Source: Rhodococcus sp. 06-235-1A
GTDB lineage: Bacteria; Actinomycetota; Actinomycetes; Mycobacteriales; Mycobacteriaceae
NCBI RefSeq assembly: GCF_002258785.1
Contig: NZ_NOYI01000002.1
Coordinates: forward strand, 1 to 64,000
Direction: 5' to 3'
DNA: 64,000 bases
Part shown: positions 8,826 to 20,135 of the stretch, piece after piece
How positions within the stretch are numbered: the first letter of the stretch is position 1
How the letters are laid out: each line of letters begins with the position of its first letter
Program-made: the position numbers and the translations under genes
The notes under the pieces: generated by a model
The model's database searches: none
Seen by the model: the letters and a program-made list of their open reading frames with translations, nothing else
Told to the model about the DNA's origin: nothing

Positions 8826-10232
8826 GTGAGTGGCGGCTTCGGTAGTGACATCTCGGGCGGCGATAGTTCGAGCGGCGACGAATCCGGTGACGGGCTCTTC
8901 GACGCACCCGCGCCGCCGGAGGCAATGGTTGCCGAATCGCGTCCTGCCACGACGTACATCAGGCCTGACGCCCCGTTGGCCGTGAGAATGCGTCCGACGA
9001 CCCTCGACGAGGTGGTCGGCCAATCTCATCTGCTGGCACCTGGCGCGCCGCTGCGTCGCCTCGTCGAGGGCTCCGGCGCATCCTCGGTGATGCTCTACGG
9101 TCCGCCGGGGACGGGAAAGACGACGCTCGCGTCGTTGATCTCGGGGGCGACCGGACGCAAGTTCGAGGCGCTGTCTGCGCTCTCTGCCGGGGTCAAAGAG
9201 GTTCGCAACGTCATCGAACTGGCCCGGCGCCGACTGCTGTCCGGTGAACAGACCGTGCTGTTCATCGACGAGGTGCACCGCTTCTCCAAAACTCAGCAGG
9301 ATGCATTGCTCGCAGCCGTCGAGAATCGAATCGTGTTGTTGGTGGCGGCCACGACCGAGAATCCGTCGTTCTCCGTGGTGTCGCCTCTGCTGTCGCGGTC
9401 ACTGGTGTTGCAATTGCAGCCGCTGGGATCCGAGGACATCGAGCTGTTGCTCACTCGCGCTGCCAACGACCCACGTGGTCTGGACGGTGCGGTGACGATC
9501 GCCGAGGACGCGATGGACCACCTCGTTCGGCTCGCAGCCGGTGATGCGCGCAGGGCGCTGACGGCCCTCGAGGCCGCAGCGGGCGCCGCGACGGACGGGA
9601 TCCTGGACCTGGCGACGGTCGAGGCCAGTGTCGACAAGGCCGCCGTGCGTTACGACCGCGACGGAGATCAGCACTACGACGTCATCAGCGCGTTCATCAA
9701 ATCGATCAGAGGGTCCGACGTCGACGCCGCCCTGCACTACCTGGCGCGGATGATCACGGCAGGCGAGGACGCGCGTTTCATTGCTCGACGGCTGGTGGTC
9801 CACGCCAGCGAGGACATCGGCATGGCCGACCCCACGGCACTGCAAACTGCGACCGCCGCAGCGAGCGCAGTGCAGATGATCGGAATGCCCGAAGCGCGGT
9901 TGGCTCTGGCCCAGGCGACGATCCACCTGGCCACCGCGCCGAAATCGGGTGCCGTGATCGCGGCGCTCGGCGCGGCCATGGCCGATGTCGCGGCAGGCAA
10001 GTCGGGATCGGTGCCGCCGCATCTGCGCGACGGGCACTACAAGGGAGCTCAGGGGCTGGGCAACGCCGTCGGATACAAGTACCCGCACAGCAGTCCCGGT
10101 GGCGTGCTCGGTCAGCAATACCCGCCGGACGAACTGGTGGGTGTGAACTACTACGAGCCGACCGAACACGGTGCCGAGCGCGAAATTGCGACCAGGGTGG
10201 GCAAACTCCGTCGGATCATCCGAGGCCGATAG
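8826..10232 (+). CDS. rarA: Replication-associated recombination protein A (RarA/MgsA AAA+ ATPase)
   Basis: The product has 468 residues and acts at stalled replication forks together with single-strand-binding protein. The sequence shows an AAA+ core with Walker A GPPGTGKT near residue 92 and Walker [10 protein letters not shown]. The C-terminal part contains [27 protein letters not shown] and the ending [12 protein letters not shown], all typical of the family. Length is slightly above E. coli RarA (447) because of an acidic, Ser/Gly-rich N-terminal tail of about 50 residues. The frame is open from 8694, but that would overlap the upstream gene. The GTG at 8826, 7 nt after TAGCGT, is preferred. 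It sits directly upstream of alaS, as in mycobacteria. Confidence 0.93.
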   Translation: MSGGFGSDISGGDSSSGDESGDGLFDAPAPPEAMVAESRPATTYIRPDAPLAVRMRPTTLDEVVGQSHLLAPGAPLRRLVEGSGASSVMLYGPPGTGKTTLASLISGATGRKFEALSALSAGVKEVRNVIELARRRLLSGEQTVLFIDEVHRFSKTQQDALLAAVENRIVLLVAATTENPSFSVVSPLLSRSLVLQLQPLGSEDIELLLTRAANDPRGLDGAVTIAEDAMDHLVRLAAGDARRALTALEAAAGAATDGILDLATVEASVDKAAVRYDRDGDQHYDVISAFIKSIRGSDVDAALHYLARMITAGEDARFIARRLVVHASEDIGMADPTALQTATAAASAVQMIGMPEARLALAQATIHLATAPKSGAVIAALGAAMADVAAGKSGSVPPHLRDGHYKGAQGLGNAVGYKYPHSSPGGVLGQQYPPDELVGVNYYEPTEHGAEREIATRVGKLRRIIRGR

Positions 10233-10262
10233 GCCCTGGAGTCGGCACGGGGTCTCGAACGC

Positions 10263-10268
10263 TAACCT
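10263..10268 (+). promoter_or_regulatory. Putative -10 hexamer for alaS
   Basis: TAACCT (TANNNT) ends 6 nt before the GTG start of alaS at 10275, which again suggests a leaderless transcript. No Shine-Dalgarno lies between. Confidence 0.45.
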
Positions 10269-10274
10269 GTATCA

Positions 10275-12944
10275 GTGCAGACCCATGAGATCCGCAGGCG
10301 TTTCCTCGACCACTTCGTCAAGGCGGGACACACCGAAGTACCCAGTGCGTCGTTGATTCTCGACGACCCGAACCTGCTGTTCGTCAATGCGGGAATGGTC
10401 CCCTTCGTGCCGTTCTTCCTCGGTCAGCAGACGCCGCCGTACAACACCGCGACGAGCGTCCAGAAGTGCGTTCGCACCCTCGACATCGAGAACGTCGGCA
10501 TCACCACACGGCACAACACGTTCTTCCAGATGGCCGGCAACTTCTCGTTCGGCGACTACTTCAAGCGCGACGCGATCAGGCAAGCCTGGTCGCTGTTGAC
10601 CGACAGTGTGGAGGACGGTGGGTACGGATTCGACCCCGAGCGCATCTGGGCCACCGCCTATCTCGACGACGACGAGGCGATCGAACTGTGGAAGGAGATC
10701 GCGGGTCTGCCAGACGAGCGCATTCAACGGCGCGGTATGGCCGACAACTACTGGTCGATGGGCATACCGGGACCGTGTGGCCCATGCTCGGAGATCTACT
10801 ACGACCGCGGTCCCGAGTTCGGTGTCGAGGGAGGCCCCGAGGCCGACGAGGATCGGTACATCGAGATCTGGAACCTCGTGTTCATGCAGAACGAGCGTGG
10901 CCAGGGGATCAGCAAGGACGACTTCGAGATTCTCGGTCCGCTGCCGAAACAGAACATCGACACCGGCATGGGCGTCGAGCGCGTCGCGTTCCTGCTGCAG
11001 GGCGTGGACAACGTGTACGAGACCGACCTCGTCCGACCGGTGATCGCCAAGGCCGAGGAACTCTCGGGGCGCGCATACGGTGCGAATCACGACGACGACG
11101 TGCGCTTCCGCGTCATCGCAGATCACGCTCGCACCGCTGCACTGCTCATCTCCGACGGAGTCAACCCCGGCAACGACGGTCGGGGCTACGTACTGCGCCG
11201 ACTGCTGCGCCGCATCGTGCGCTCGGCGCGCCTGCTCGGTGCGCCCGACGAGACGATGGCGCAGTTCGTCACCGTCGTGCGCGACACGATGGCGGAGTCG
11301 TACCCGAATCTGGTCACCGACTTCGATCGCATTCTGACCGTCGCAGTGGGGGAGGAGACGGCATTCCTCAAGACCCTCACCTCCGGTTCGCGACTGTTCG
11401 AGGGCGCGGCGGAGGCCGTCAAGGCGTCGGGCGCGAAGAAGATCGGCGGTGCCGAGGCGTTCGCGCTGCACGACACCTACGGCTTCCCGATCGATCTGAC
11501 TCTCGAGATGGCCGCCGAGGCGGGTCTGTCGGTCGACGAGGACGGTTTCCGGTCGTTGATGGCCGAGCAGCGCAACCGAGCCAAGGACGACGCACGCGCT
11601 CGTAAGCATGCGCACGCCGACCTCACGGTCTACAAGGACTTCGTCGACGGTTCGCCGACCGAGTTCACCGGGTTCGACGAACTCGGCTCCGAGGCAACGG
11701 TATTGGCGTTGATCTCCAACGGCGTCCGGGTTCCGACCGCGATAGCGGGAGAGAACATCGAGGTCATTCTCGACCGCAGCCCGCTCTACGCCGAGTCCGG
11801 TGGCCAGATCGCCGACATCGGCACCATCTCCGCACCCGGCCTCGTCGTCAAGGTCAACGACGTGCAGAAGATCGCCAAGAAGGTCTGGACGCACAAGTCC
11901 GTGGTCGAATCGGGTCAGATCACCGAGGGCGACACCGTTCACGTCGATGTCGACCACGCATGGCGTAAGGGCGCGACTCAGGGTCACTCGGGCACCCACA
12001 TGGTGCACGCCGCCCTGCGACAGGTCCTCGGGCCCAACGCGACGCAGGCGGGATCGCTCAACAAGCCCGGTTACCTGCGATTCGATTTCTCCTGGCAGGG
12101 CGCGCTCTCCGAGGCGCAGCGCGACGACATCGAGAATGTCGCCAACGACGCCGTCGGTTCGGACTTCGAGGTCAACACACTGGTCACCGATCTCGACAGC
12201 GCCAAGAAGATGGGCGCGATGGCGCTGTTCGGTGAGAACTACGGCGACGAAGTCCGCGTGGTCGAGATCGGCGGACCGTTCTCGATGGAGCTGTGCGGTG
12301 GTACGCACGTGCAGCACTCGTCGCAGATCGGCCCCGTCACCATTCTCGGTGAATCGTCGGTCGGCTCGGGAGTGCGCCGCGTCGAGGCCTTCGTCGGTCT
12401 CGACTCGTACCGCTACCTGGCCAAGGAACGTGCGCTGCTGGCAGGCATCGCATCGTCGCTGAAGGTGCCGTCCGAGGAAGTGCCGGCGCGCATCGAGACA
12501 CTGGTCGAACGTCTTCGCGTCGCCGAGAAGGAACTCGACGCCGTCAAGGCCGCAGCGGTGCTGGCCTCGGCGGGTGAGTTCGTCGGCAAGGCCGAGCGAT
12601 TCGGTGATGTGCGAGCGGTGATCGCGCAGGCACCCGACGGCGTGGGAGGCAACGATCTGCGCACTCTGGTGACCGACATTCGTGGACGACTCGGCGCGGA
12701 CCCGGCCGTGGTGGTGCTGTTCGGCACGGCCGGCGGCAAGGTTCCGTTCGTCGTCTCGACCAACAAGGCTGCTCAGGATGCGGGCATCGCTGCCGGTGAC
12801 CTGGTAGCTGCCTTCGGTCCGAGCATCGGTGGCCGGGGCGGCGGCAAGCCCGAGCTGGCTCAGGGTTCGGGTTCGGATGTATCCGGAATTTCTGCCGGTA
12901 TCGATGCTGCTCGGGCCCGACTGTCCGAACTCACGACCCGCTGA
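10275..12944 (+). CDS. alaS: Alanine--tRNA ligase
   Basis: The product has 889 residues, the usual length. It charges tRNA-Ala with alanine in the cytoplasm and clears mischarged Ser/Gly. Class II aminoacylation motifs are seen at the N-terminus ([18 protein letters not shown]). The editing domain has [16 protein letters not shown] and [10 protein letters not shown], supplying the zinc-binding His and Cys residues. A C-terminal DHHA1/C-Ala domain ends with [13 protein letters not shown]. The start is GTG at 10275. The downstream order ruvX-mltG-aroE is the standard actinobacterial arrangement. Confidence 0.98.
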   Translation: MQTHEIRRRFLDHFVKAGHTEVPSASLILDDPNLLFVNAGMVPFVPFFLGQQTPPYNTATSVQKCVRTLDIENVGITTRHNTFFQMAGNFSFGDYFKRDAIRQAWSLLTDSVEDGGYGFDPERIWATAYLDDDEAIELWKEIAGLPDERIQRRGMADNYWSMGIPGPCGPCSEIYYDRGPEFGVEGGPEADEDRYIEIWNLVFMQNERGQGISKDDFEILGPLPKQNIDTGMGVERVAFLLQGVDNVYETDLVRPVIAKAEELSGRAYGANHDDDVRFRVIADHARTAALLISDGVNPGNDGRGYVLRRLLRRIVRSARLLGAPDETMAQFVTVVRDTMAESYPNLVTDFDRILTVAVGEETAFLKTLTSGSRLFEGAAEAVKASGAKKIGGAEAFALHDTYGFPIDLTLEMAAEAGLSVDEDGFRSLMAEQRNRAKDDARARKHAHADLTVYKDFVDGSPTEFTGFDELGSEATVLALISNGVRVPTAIAGENIEVILDRSPLYAESGGQIADIGTISAPGLVVKVNDVQKIAKKVWTHKSVVESGQITEGDTVHVDVDHAWRKGATQGHSGTHMVHAALRQVLGPNATQAGSLNKPGYLRFDFSWQGALSEAQRDDIENVANDAVGSDFEVNTLVTDLDSAKKMGAMALFGENYGDEVRVVEIGGPFSMELCGGTHVQHSSQIGPVTILGESSVGSGVRRVEAFVGLDSYRYLAKERALLAGIASSLKVPSEEVPARIETLVERLRVAEKELDAVKAAAVLASAGEFVGKAERFGDVRAVIAQAPDGVGGNDLRTLVTDIRGRLGADPAVVVLFGTAGGKVPFVVSTNKAAQDAGIAAGDLVAAFGPSIGGRGGGKPELAQGSGSDVSGISAGIDAARARLSELTTR

Positions 12945-12949
12945 CGATC

Positions 12950-13480
12950 GTGACAACTCAGGGGCGCGGCCCCGATCGGCCGGGCGTGGACGATCCCGGG
13001 CGGGGCCGTCGCATCGGCATCGACGTCGGCAGTGTCCGCATCGGAATTGCCTCCAGCGATCCCGACGGTGTACTCGCCACCCCGGTCGAGACCGTGCCGA
13101 GATCGAAGATCAAGGGGCCCGATGCCCCGGATGTGGTGCGAGTATCGGAGATCGTCGCCGAGTACGAGGCCGTCGAGATCGTCATCGGATTGCCCCGCAC
13201 ACTTCGCGGCGAGCGTGGCAGCGCCGTCGATGCCGCCGAGAGATTCGGACGCTCGTTGCACAGGCGTTTGGGTGACGTACCGATTCGGATGGCCGACGAG
13301 CGACTGACTACCGTGAGTGCGTCGCGCGCCCTTCGAGACAGCGGTGTGCGAGCCAAGAATCAACGATCGGTGATCGATCAGGCTGCAGCGGTGGCGATAT
13401 TGCAAGGGTGGCTGGACGAGCGCCGTGCCGTGTCCGATCGTGCAGCGAACAATTCAGGATCGACGGAGGTCGACGAGTGA
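12950..13480 (+). CDS. ruvX: Putative Holliday junction resolvase / pre-16S rRNA nuclease (YqgF)
   Basis: The product has 176 residues with an RNase H-like fold of the YqgF/RuvX family. Members process the 5' end of pre-16S rRNA in E. coli and have resolvase activity in vitro in mycobacteria. Family motifs are [19 protein letters not shown] (first catalytic Asp), [15 protein letters not shown] and [10 protein letters not shown], with [14 protein letters not shown] near the end. An N-terminal Gly/Pro-rich tail of about 20 residues precedes the domain. The GTG start is 6 nt after the alaS stop, and the 3' end overlaps mltG by 4 bp. Confidence 0.93.
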   Translation: MTTQGRGPDRPGVDDPGRGRRIGIDVGSVRIGIASSDPDGVLATPVETVPRSKIKGPDAPDVVRVSEIVAEYEAVEIVIGLPRTLRGERGSAVDAAERFGRSLHRRLGDVPIRMADERLTTVSASRALRDSGVRAKNQRSVIDQAAAVAILQGWLDERRAVSDRAANNSGSTEVDE

Positions 13481-14910
13481 ACTACCAGGGGTCCGATCGG
13501 GAACGGCGACATGCGCGCTCGGACGAGGCGCATACCGATCCGATCGGGTATCGCGTGGACGAGGGCAGCGACTTCGATCGACGTATGCACGGCAATTCGC
13601 GACCGCCGCAGCGGCACGAGCCGCACCCCACACCGACCCGCGGCTCCGACCGGAACTCCGAGCGCAACTCCGGCCCTGCTGCGGACCGTGGCGCAGCGCC
13701 ACGGGAAGTGGGCCGCAGTCGCGCTGCGAGGCGCAAGGACCGGGCCGCGAGCAGTCGCAAGCGTCGCGGCCGGTTGGTGGCTCTGATGCTCGGGCTGGTG
13801 CTGGTCGTCGCAGTGGCAGGCGGAGGTTATTTCGCGGTGAGCAAGTTCGGTAATCGCACCACTCCTAACGCGGACTTCGCCGCCGGCTCTCCCGGCGACG
13901 GCGTCGTCATTCAGGTTCGGCCGAACGACACGGCGCAGCAGATCGGCACCGAGGCCGCAGACAAGGGTGTCGTCGCCAGCTCGGGGGCGTTCCTCGAAGC
14001 CGCGTTGCTGAACAACGCCATCACCTCCGTCCAACCGGGATTCTATCTGCTCACCAGCAATGTGCCCGCGTCGCGAGCAGTGAGCGAACTGGTCGACCCC
14101 ACCTCCCGCGTGGGCAACATGGTGATCTCGGAGGGACGACAGCTGCACGACGCACGCGACGTGAACACCGGCGCGGTCAAGAAGGGTATCTACACACTGA
14201 TCTCGGAGGCCAGCTGCGTGGATCGAACCGGGAATGGCAGTCCTACCTGCGTGAGCTACGACGATCTCAACGCCGCGGGAGCGGTGGACGACCCCGCGGC
14301 ACTGGGTGTTCCCGGCTGGGCCACCGATCGTGTCGAGGGAGTCCCGGATCGCGATCGCCAACTCGAAGGCCTGATCGCTGCGGGCACATGGGATTTCGAT
14401 CCGAGTGCCGCCCCCGCAGACATTCTGAAGCAGCTGGTGTCGGAGAGCGCCACTCGCTACGAGGACACCGGCATTCTGACCGCGGGTGCCAATTCCGGGC
14501 TGACGCCGTACGACACCTTGGTCGCCGCGTCTCTCGTCGAACGTGAGTCTCTGCCTCAGGATTTCAGCAAGGTGGCCCGAGTGATTCTCAATCGACTCGC
14601 GGTGCCGCAGAAGCTCGAATTCGACTCGACGGTGAACTACTCGCTCGATACGACCGAGGTGGCCACCACCGACGCGGACCGTGCTCGCGTGACTCCGTGG
14701 AACACCTACGCGAGCGAAGGACTACCGGCAACTCCGATCTCCTCGCCGAGCATCGGTGCGGTTCAGGCGGTCGAGATGCCTGCCGACGGAGACTGGTTGT
14801 ACTTCGTGACCATCAACCAGGCGGGCGAAACACTGTTCACCCGCAGCTACGAGGAGCACCTGGCCAACATCGGCAAAGTCGAGGGCGGCTTCCTCGACAG
14901 CGGACGCTGA
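13477..14910 (+). CDS. mltG: Endolytic murein transglycosylase MltG (YceG-like)
   Basis: The product has 477 residues. A long basic, hydrophilic cytoplasmic N-terminus (about 95 residues) is followed by one membrane helix at about 98-120 ([20 protein letters not shown]) and an extracytoplasmic YceG domain. The catalytic Glu is E355 in ASLVERE, and the family C-terminus [17 protein letters not shown] is present. MltG cleaves nascent peptidoglycan strands and helps set glycan chain length. Start: GTG at 13477, overlapping the ruvX stop by 4 bp (GTGA), with the strong Shine-Dalgarno GGAGG at 13465-13469. An earlier in-frame start would overlap ruvX further and has no such site. Confidence 0.95.
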   Translation: MNYQGSDRERRHARSDEAHTDPIGYRVDEGSDFDRRMHGNSRPPQRHEPHPTPTRGSDRNSERNSGPAADRGAAPREVGRSRAARRKDRAASSRKRRGRLVALMLGLVLVVAVAGGGYFAVSKFGNRTTPNADFAAGSPGDGVVIQVRPNDTAQQIGTEAADKGVVASSGAFLEAALLNNAITSVQPGFYLLTSNVPASRAVSELVDPTSRVGNMVISEGRQLHDARDVNTGAVKKGIYTLISEASCVDRTGNGSPTCVSYDDLNAAGAVDDPAALGVPGWATDRVEGVPDRDRQLEGLIAAGTWDFDPSAAPADILKQLVSESATRYEDTGILTAGANSGLTPYDTLVAASLVERESLPQDFSKVARVILNRLAVPQKLEFDSTVNYSLDTTEVATTDADRARVTPWNTYASEGLPATPISSPSIGAVQAVEMPADGDWLYFVTINQAGETLFTRSYEEHLANIGKVEGGFLDSGR

Positions 14911-14911
14911 G

Positions 14912-15724
14912 GTGCGCGCCGCCGTTCTGGGCAGCCCGATCGAGCACTCGAAGTCGCCGCTGCTGCACCGCGCGGCCTACCGTGCCCTCGGCCTGGACGA
15001 CTGGACCTACGAACGCATCGAGTGCACGGGTGAGCAGCTGCCGGCCCTGCTCGACGGTTTCGGTCCCGAGTGGGTCGGCGTGTCGGTCACGATGCCCGGC
15101 AAGGTCGCAGCGTTGACGTTCGCCACCGAGCGCACCGAACGGGCAGTCCTGGCCGGCTCGGCCAACACTCTCGTGCGCACGGCATCGGGCTGGCGTGCCG
15201 ACTGCACCGACGTCGACGGTGTCGTGGGTGCCCTGCGCGACGCCGGGGTCGTGGACCTGTCGGGTGCCTCCGTGACTGTGGTGGGCGCCGGTGGCACGTC
15301 GCGGCCGGCGATCGTCGCACTGGCCGAACTGGGCGCGGCCGCCGTCACCGTGGTCGCACGCTCGGCCGACCGCGCCCGGGACACGGTGGACTGCGCCGTC
15401 GCCGCAGGCATGCGCGCGGAGTTCTCCGCCATGACCGATCCGCGTCTCGCCGCGATAGCAGCGGGGTCGGCGGTACTGGTCAGCACCGTTCCGGCGGCCG
15501 GAGCCGCAGACATCGCGACGGCTCTCGCACACGCACCGATCGTCCTCGACGCCATCTACGACCCGTGGCCGACGCCCCTGGCAGCCGCTGTGGCCGCAGC
15601 CGGGGGAACTGTGATCAGCGGCTTGTCGATGCTGCTCGAGCAGGCGTATGGACAGGTCGAGCAGTTCACCGGTAGACCGGCACCCCGAGCGGTCATGCGG
15701 GAGGCGTTGACCGCCGCCGAGTGA
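14912..15724 (+). CDS. aroE: Shikimate dehydrogenase (NADP-dependent)
   Basis: The product has 270 residues and reduces 3-dehydroshikimate to shikimate. The N-terminal substrate-binding domain has GSPIEHSKSPLLHRAAY and SVTMPGK, which includes the catalytic Lys. The C-terminal Rossmann domain has GAGGTSRPAI, and the end region GLSMLLEQAYGQVEQFTG is typical. The GTG start lies 1 nt after the mltG stop, so translation is probably coupled. Together with aroC, aroK and aroB downstream it supplies four shikimate-pathway steps in this region. Confidence 0.96.
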   Translation: MRAAVLGSPIEHSKSPLLHRAAYRALGLDDWTYERIECTGEQLPALLDGFGPEWVGVSVTMPGKVAALTFATERTERAVLAGSANTLVRTASGWRADCTDVDGVVGALRDAGVVDLSGASVTVVGAGGTSRPAIVALAELGAAAVTVVARSADRARDTVDCAVAAGMRAEFSAMTDPRLAAIAAGSAVLVSTVPAAGAADIATALAHAPIVLDAIYDPWPTPLAAAVAAAGGTVISGLSMLLEQAYGQVEQFTGRPAPRAVMREALTAAE

Positions 15725-15738
15725 GCGCGGACACCTGA

Positions 15739-15748
15739 TTGTCCACAG
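15739..15748 (+). promoter_or_regulatory. DnaA-box-like site 1
   Basis: TTGTCCACAG contains the consensus DnaA box of high-GC actinobacteria (TTGTCCACA). It is the first of two direct copies, 18 bp apart start to start, between aroE and the prepilin peptidase gene. Confidence 0.55.
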
Positions 15749-15756
15749 ACAGCAGT

Positions 15757-15766
15757 TTGTCCACAG
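15757..15766 (+). promoter_or_regulatory. DnaA-box-like site 2
   Basis: This is a second TTGTCCACAG, identical over 10 bp to the copy at 15739-15748 and in the same orientation. Confidence 0.55.
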
Positions 15767-15818
15767 GTCAATCTGCGGCCAGGTCTTTCTCGCGGCCGAG
15801 CACTACGGGGGTGCGACC

Positions 15819-15828
15819 CTGTGGACCA
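15819..15828 (-). promoter_or_regulatory. DnaA-box-like site 3 (one mismatch, inverted)
   Basis: CTGTGGACCA reads TGGTCCACAG on the minus strand, one mismatch from the two upstream copies. It runs up to the first base of the prepilin peptidase ATG at 15828, so a bound protein could block expression. Confidence 0.35.
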
Positions 15829-16400
15829 TGTTCAGTCTGTGTACTGCAGCCGCGGTCGGTGCCGTTGCCGGTGTGGCGATGCGTTCCGGCCTGGTCCGGT
15901 GGAATCCTCGGTGTCTGCCGTTGTTGTGCGCGGTCGCCACGGGGTGGATCTGGTGGCGGTTCGGCGGTACCGAGTATGCAGTCCCGTTGTGCATCCTCAC
16001 GTGGTGGTTCGCGGCGCTCAGCGCCGTCGACCTGCGGCGGCGTCGACTGCCGAACGTCCTGACCGTTCCGGGTGCCATCGTGGTGACCGCGGCGCTGGTC
16101 TCGACAGGCTCGGCCGACGCAGTGCTCGGCGGAGCTCTGCTGTTCGCGATCTATCTGATCGTGCACCTTCTCGCACCTGCGGCATTCGGGGCGGGAGATG
16201 TGAAACTCGCGTGGTCGGTGGGATCGATAGCGTCCCTCGGCGGTGCGGAGGGATGGGCGATCGCGGCGCTGTCGGCCCCGCTGGCGACCGCCGTGGTGGG
16301 CTGTGTCGTCGCGACATTCGTGCACCGGCGAGCGCGCATCCCGCACGGCCCGTCCATGTGCGCGGCGACCCTGCTGGCATCCGCAGCTTGCCTGACGTGA
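15828..16400 (+). CDS. Prepilin peptidase, A24 family (single-domain, TadV/CpaA-like)
   Basis: This is a polytopic membrane protein of 190 residues with the two catalytic aspartates of A24 aspartic peptidases: D68 in SAVDLRRRRLPN and D124 in GAGDVK. It lacks the N-terminal cysteine-rich methyltransferase domain of PilD, so it is the short archaeal or Tad-type peptidase. It would cleave the leader of type IV or Flp prepilins at the cytoplasmic face of the membrane. No pilin or secretion ATPase gene lies nearby, so its substrate must be encoded elsewhere. A similar peptidase gene between aroE and aroC is common in related actinobacteria. The ATG at 15828 overlaps a DnaA-box-like site. Confidence 0.88.
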   Translation: MFSLCTAAAVGAVAGVAMRSGLVRWNPRCLPLLCAVATGWIWWRFGGTEYAVPLCILTWWFAALSAVDLRRRRLPNVLTVPGAIVVTAALVSTGSADAVLGGALLFAIYLIVHLLAPAAFGAGDVKLAWSVGSIASLGGAEGWAIAALSAPLATAVVGCVVATFVHRRARIPHGPSMCAATLLASAACLT

Positions 16401-16412
16401 AAAGATGCTCGA

Positions 16413-17596
16413 GTGCTGCGCTGGATAACTGCCGGAGAATCCCACGGACCCGCTCTCGTCGCCATCCTCGAAGGAATGGTCGCGGGAGTCGAGGTGACCT
16501 CGGACGATATTGCCTCCCAACTCGCTCGCCGTCGCCTCGGTTACGGACGCGGTGCCCGAATGAAGTTCGAGGCGGACAAAGTAACGCTCACCGGTGGTGT
16601 ACGGCATGGACGAACCATGGGCGGGCCCGTCGCTATCGAGGTCGGCAACACCGAGTGGCCCAAGTGGGAGCAGGTGATGTCTGCCGACCCCGTCGACGAG
16701 GCAGTGCTTGCCGATCTCGCACGCAACTCTCCGCTGACGCGACCACGGCCGGGGCACGCAGACTTCTCCGGAATGCTCAAGTACGGCTTCGACGACGCTC
16801 GTCCCGTCCTCGAACGCGCCAGTGCGCGGGAGACCGCTGCCCGGGTCGCGATCGGGACTGTGGCGCGTCTGTTCCTGAAGCAAGCGTTCGGTGTCGATGT
16901 CGTCTCTCATGTGATCTCGATCGGTGCATCGGATCCCTATGTGGGGCCGCCGCCCACCGGTGACGATCTGGAGGCGATCGACTCCAGTCCGGTGCGTTCG
17001 TTCGACAAGGCCGCGGAAGAGTCGATGATCGCCGAGATCGAAGCAGCCAAGAAGGACGGCGACACCCTCGGTGGAGTCGTCGAGGTCGTCGTGCACGGCC
17101 TGCCCGTCGGCCTCGGGTCGTTCGTCTCCGGGGAGCGCAAGCTGGACGCGAGGCTGGCCGCTGCACTGATGGGAATTCAGGCCATCAAGGGTGTCGAGAT
17201 CGGTGACGGTTTCGAGACCGCGCGTCGACGCGGCAGCGTCGCCCACGACGAGATCAAGCCGGGGCCCGACGGCGTACTGCGCTCCACCAACCGTGCAGGT
17301 GGTGTCGAGGGCGGAATGACCAACGGGGAAGCACTGCGAGTGCGGGCGGCGATGAAGCCCATCTCCACGGTTCCACGCGCGCTGGCGACCGTCGACATGA
17401 CGACCGGCGACGAGGCAGTGGCCATTCATCAGCGCTCGGACGTCTGTGCTGTTCCGGCCGCCGGTGTCGTGGCCGAGACGATGGTCGCCCTGGTCATCGC
17501 GCAGGCAGCGTTGGAGAAGTTCGGTGGGGACTCGCTGGCGGAGACGACGAGCAACGTCGACCACTACGTGAAGGGCACCGCCGCCCGACCTCCACG

Positions 17597-17600
<4 letters not shown>
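16413..17600 (+). CDS. aroC: Chorismate synthase
   Basis: The product has 395 residues. It converts 5-enolpyruvylshikimate-3-phosphate to chorismate with reduced FMN. Family signatures are visible at the N-terminus ([18 protein letters not shown]), in the middle ([26 protein letters not shown]) and in the C-terminal third ([20 protein letters not shown]). The GTG start is 12 nt after the prepilin peptidase stop, and the last 4 bp overlap aroK (ATGA). Confidence 0.98.
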
Positions 17601-19274
<1,674 letters not shown>

Positions 19275-19331
19275 GGCCGGGCCGGCCCCGACCCCGGACG
19301 AGATGATTCCGACTCGGACGAGAAAGACTAT

Positions 19332-19374
19332 GGGCGGTGAGCGACGCGTAGTGCGTCGGTCACCGCCCGTTTGT
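19332..19374. terminator. Bidirectional hairpin terminator between aroB and the minus-strand gene
   Basis: There are 16-nt arms at 19332-19347 and 19353-19368 with one mismatch and a 5-nt loop, followed on the plus strand by GTTTGT. It lies between two convergent genes, so it can stop transcripts from both sides. Confidence 0.7.
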
Positions 19375-19389
19375 CGTACAGGAGGAGTG

Positions 19390-20040
19390 TCAGGAACCGT
19401 CGGCAGTCCCGTGCCGACTGCTTCGCTTGTCCATCCGGGGCTTGCCGTCGGCGTCCACCGCCGAGAACACCTCGGTGTCCGCCTCGTCGTGCTCGGCGGC
19501 CCACTGTGGCTCAGCTCTGTTGGGCTCCGCGTTGCCTGCGTTGCCTGCGTTGACCAGCTGGCGGTCGTGTGCCCGTTCGGCGTCGGACGCCGTCAACTTC
19601 TTCTTCGCCTCGCGGTTGACGATCAGCCGACCCACGAACACCGCAATGCTGGCGGTCACGAAGATGGTGAGAACAGTGAATGCAGCACCGGACGTGAGCT
19701 CGAAGATCAGTCCGTTCTGACCCAGGCTGAAGTCGACGAAGAAGTCGACGATCCAGCTCAGTAGGCCACCGAGGAGTCCACCGACGACGGCCGCCTTGAG
19801 CCAGACCATCGTCAGGTCCTCGCCGTTGTCGGGGTCCGGATGCTTGCGACGATCGCGAACTCCGTCGATGCCGGCCCACACGATGATCACGAGCAGCACC
19901 AGGGCGTACGCCACCCAGCGCAACGCCGATCCGCTCAGCGGCCACATCGACACTGCTGCCCCCAGCAACAGTCGAACGACGACGTTGAACAATCCCATAC
20001 CTATGCCACGCACTGCCCACCCAGTCATGCGGCACAGCAT
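19390..20040 (-). CDS. B-4DMT family membrane protein (Rv2536-like)
   Basis: The product has 216 residues. Four hydrophobic segments lie at about 12-30, 40-58, 79-100 and 112-135, followed by a hydrophilic, charged tail of about 75 residues. The position, opposite in strand between the aroB group and pepQ, and the four-helix layout match the mycobacterial Rv2536 family named B-4DMT transporters. No substrate or activity is established from sequence. Start: ATG at 20040, or possibly the ATG at 20028 (MTGWAVRG), four codons later. Convergent with aroB across a hairpin terminator. Confidence 0.75.
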   Translation of the reverse strand: MLCRMTGWAVRGIGMGLFNVVVRLLLGAAVSMWPLSGSALRWVAYALVLLVIIVWAGIDGVRDRRKHPDPDNGEDLTMVWLKAAVVGGLLGGLLSWIVDFFVDFSLGQNGLIFELTSGAAFTVLTIFVTASIAVFVGRLIVNREAKKKLTASDAERAHDRQLVNAGNAGNAEPNRAEPQWAAEHDEADTEVFSAVDADGKPRMDKRSSRHGTADGS

Positions 20041-20122
20041 ATCCGCACGTCGGGCAATTGTGTGTCAGGGCCCACAAAGTTCCGGTCGGATCCGTCCGGC
20101 CGGAGTCGGGCGGAACGAGCAG

Positions 20123-20128
20123 TAATGT
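20123..20128 (+). promoter_or_regulatory. Putative -10 hexamer for pepQ
   Basis: TAATGT (TANNNT) ends 7 nt before the ATG at 20136 with no Shine-Dalgarno, which suggests a leaderless pepQ message. Confidence 0.45.
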
Positions 20129-20135
20129 CGAACGC

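Noticed and set aside
10272..12956. 894-codon minus-strand ORF covering alaS
   Set aside because: Antisense of a confidently identified alaS; low-complexity Arg/Asp/Val composition and no start signal.
20091..20117. GGAGTCGGGCGGAACGAG before pepQ as another copy of the dispersed repeat
   Set aside because: It shares CGGAACGA and GGAG with the core but lacks the GTGGAGCC half; a single partial match can be chance.
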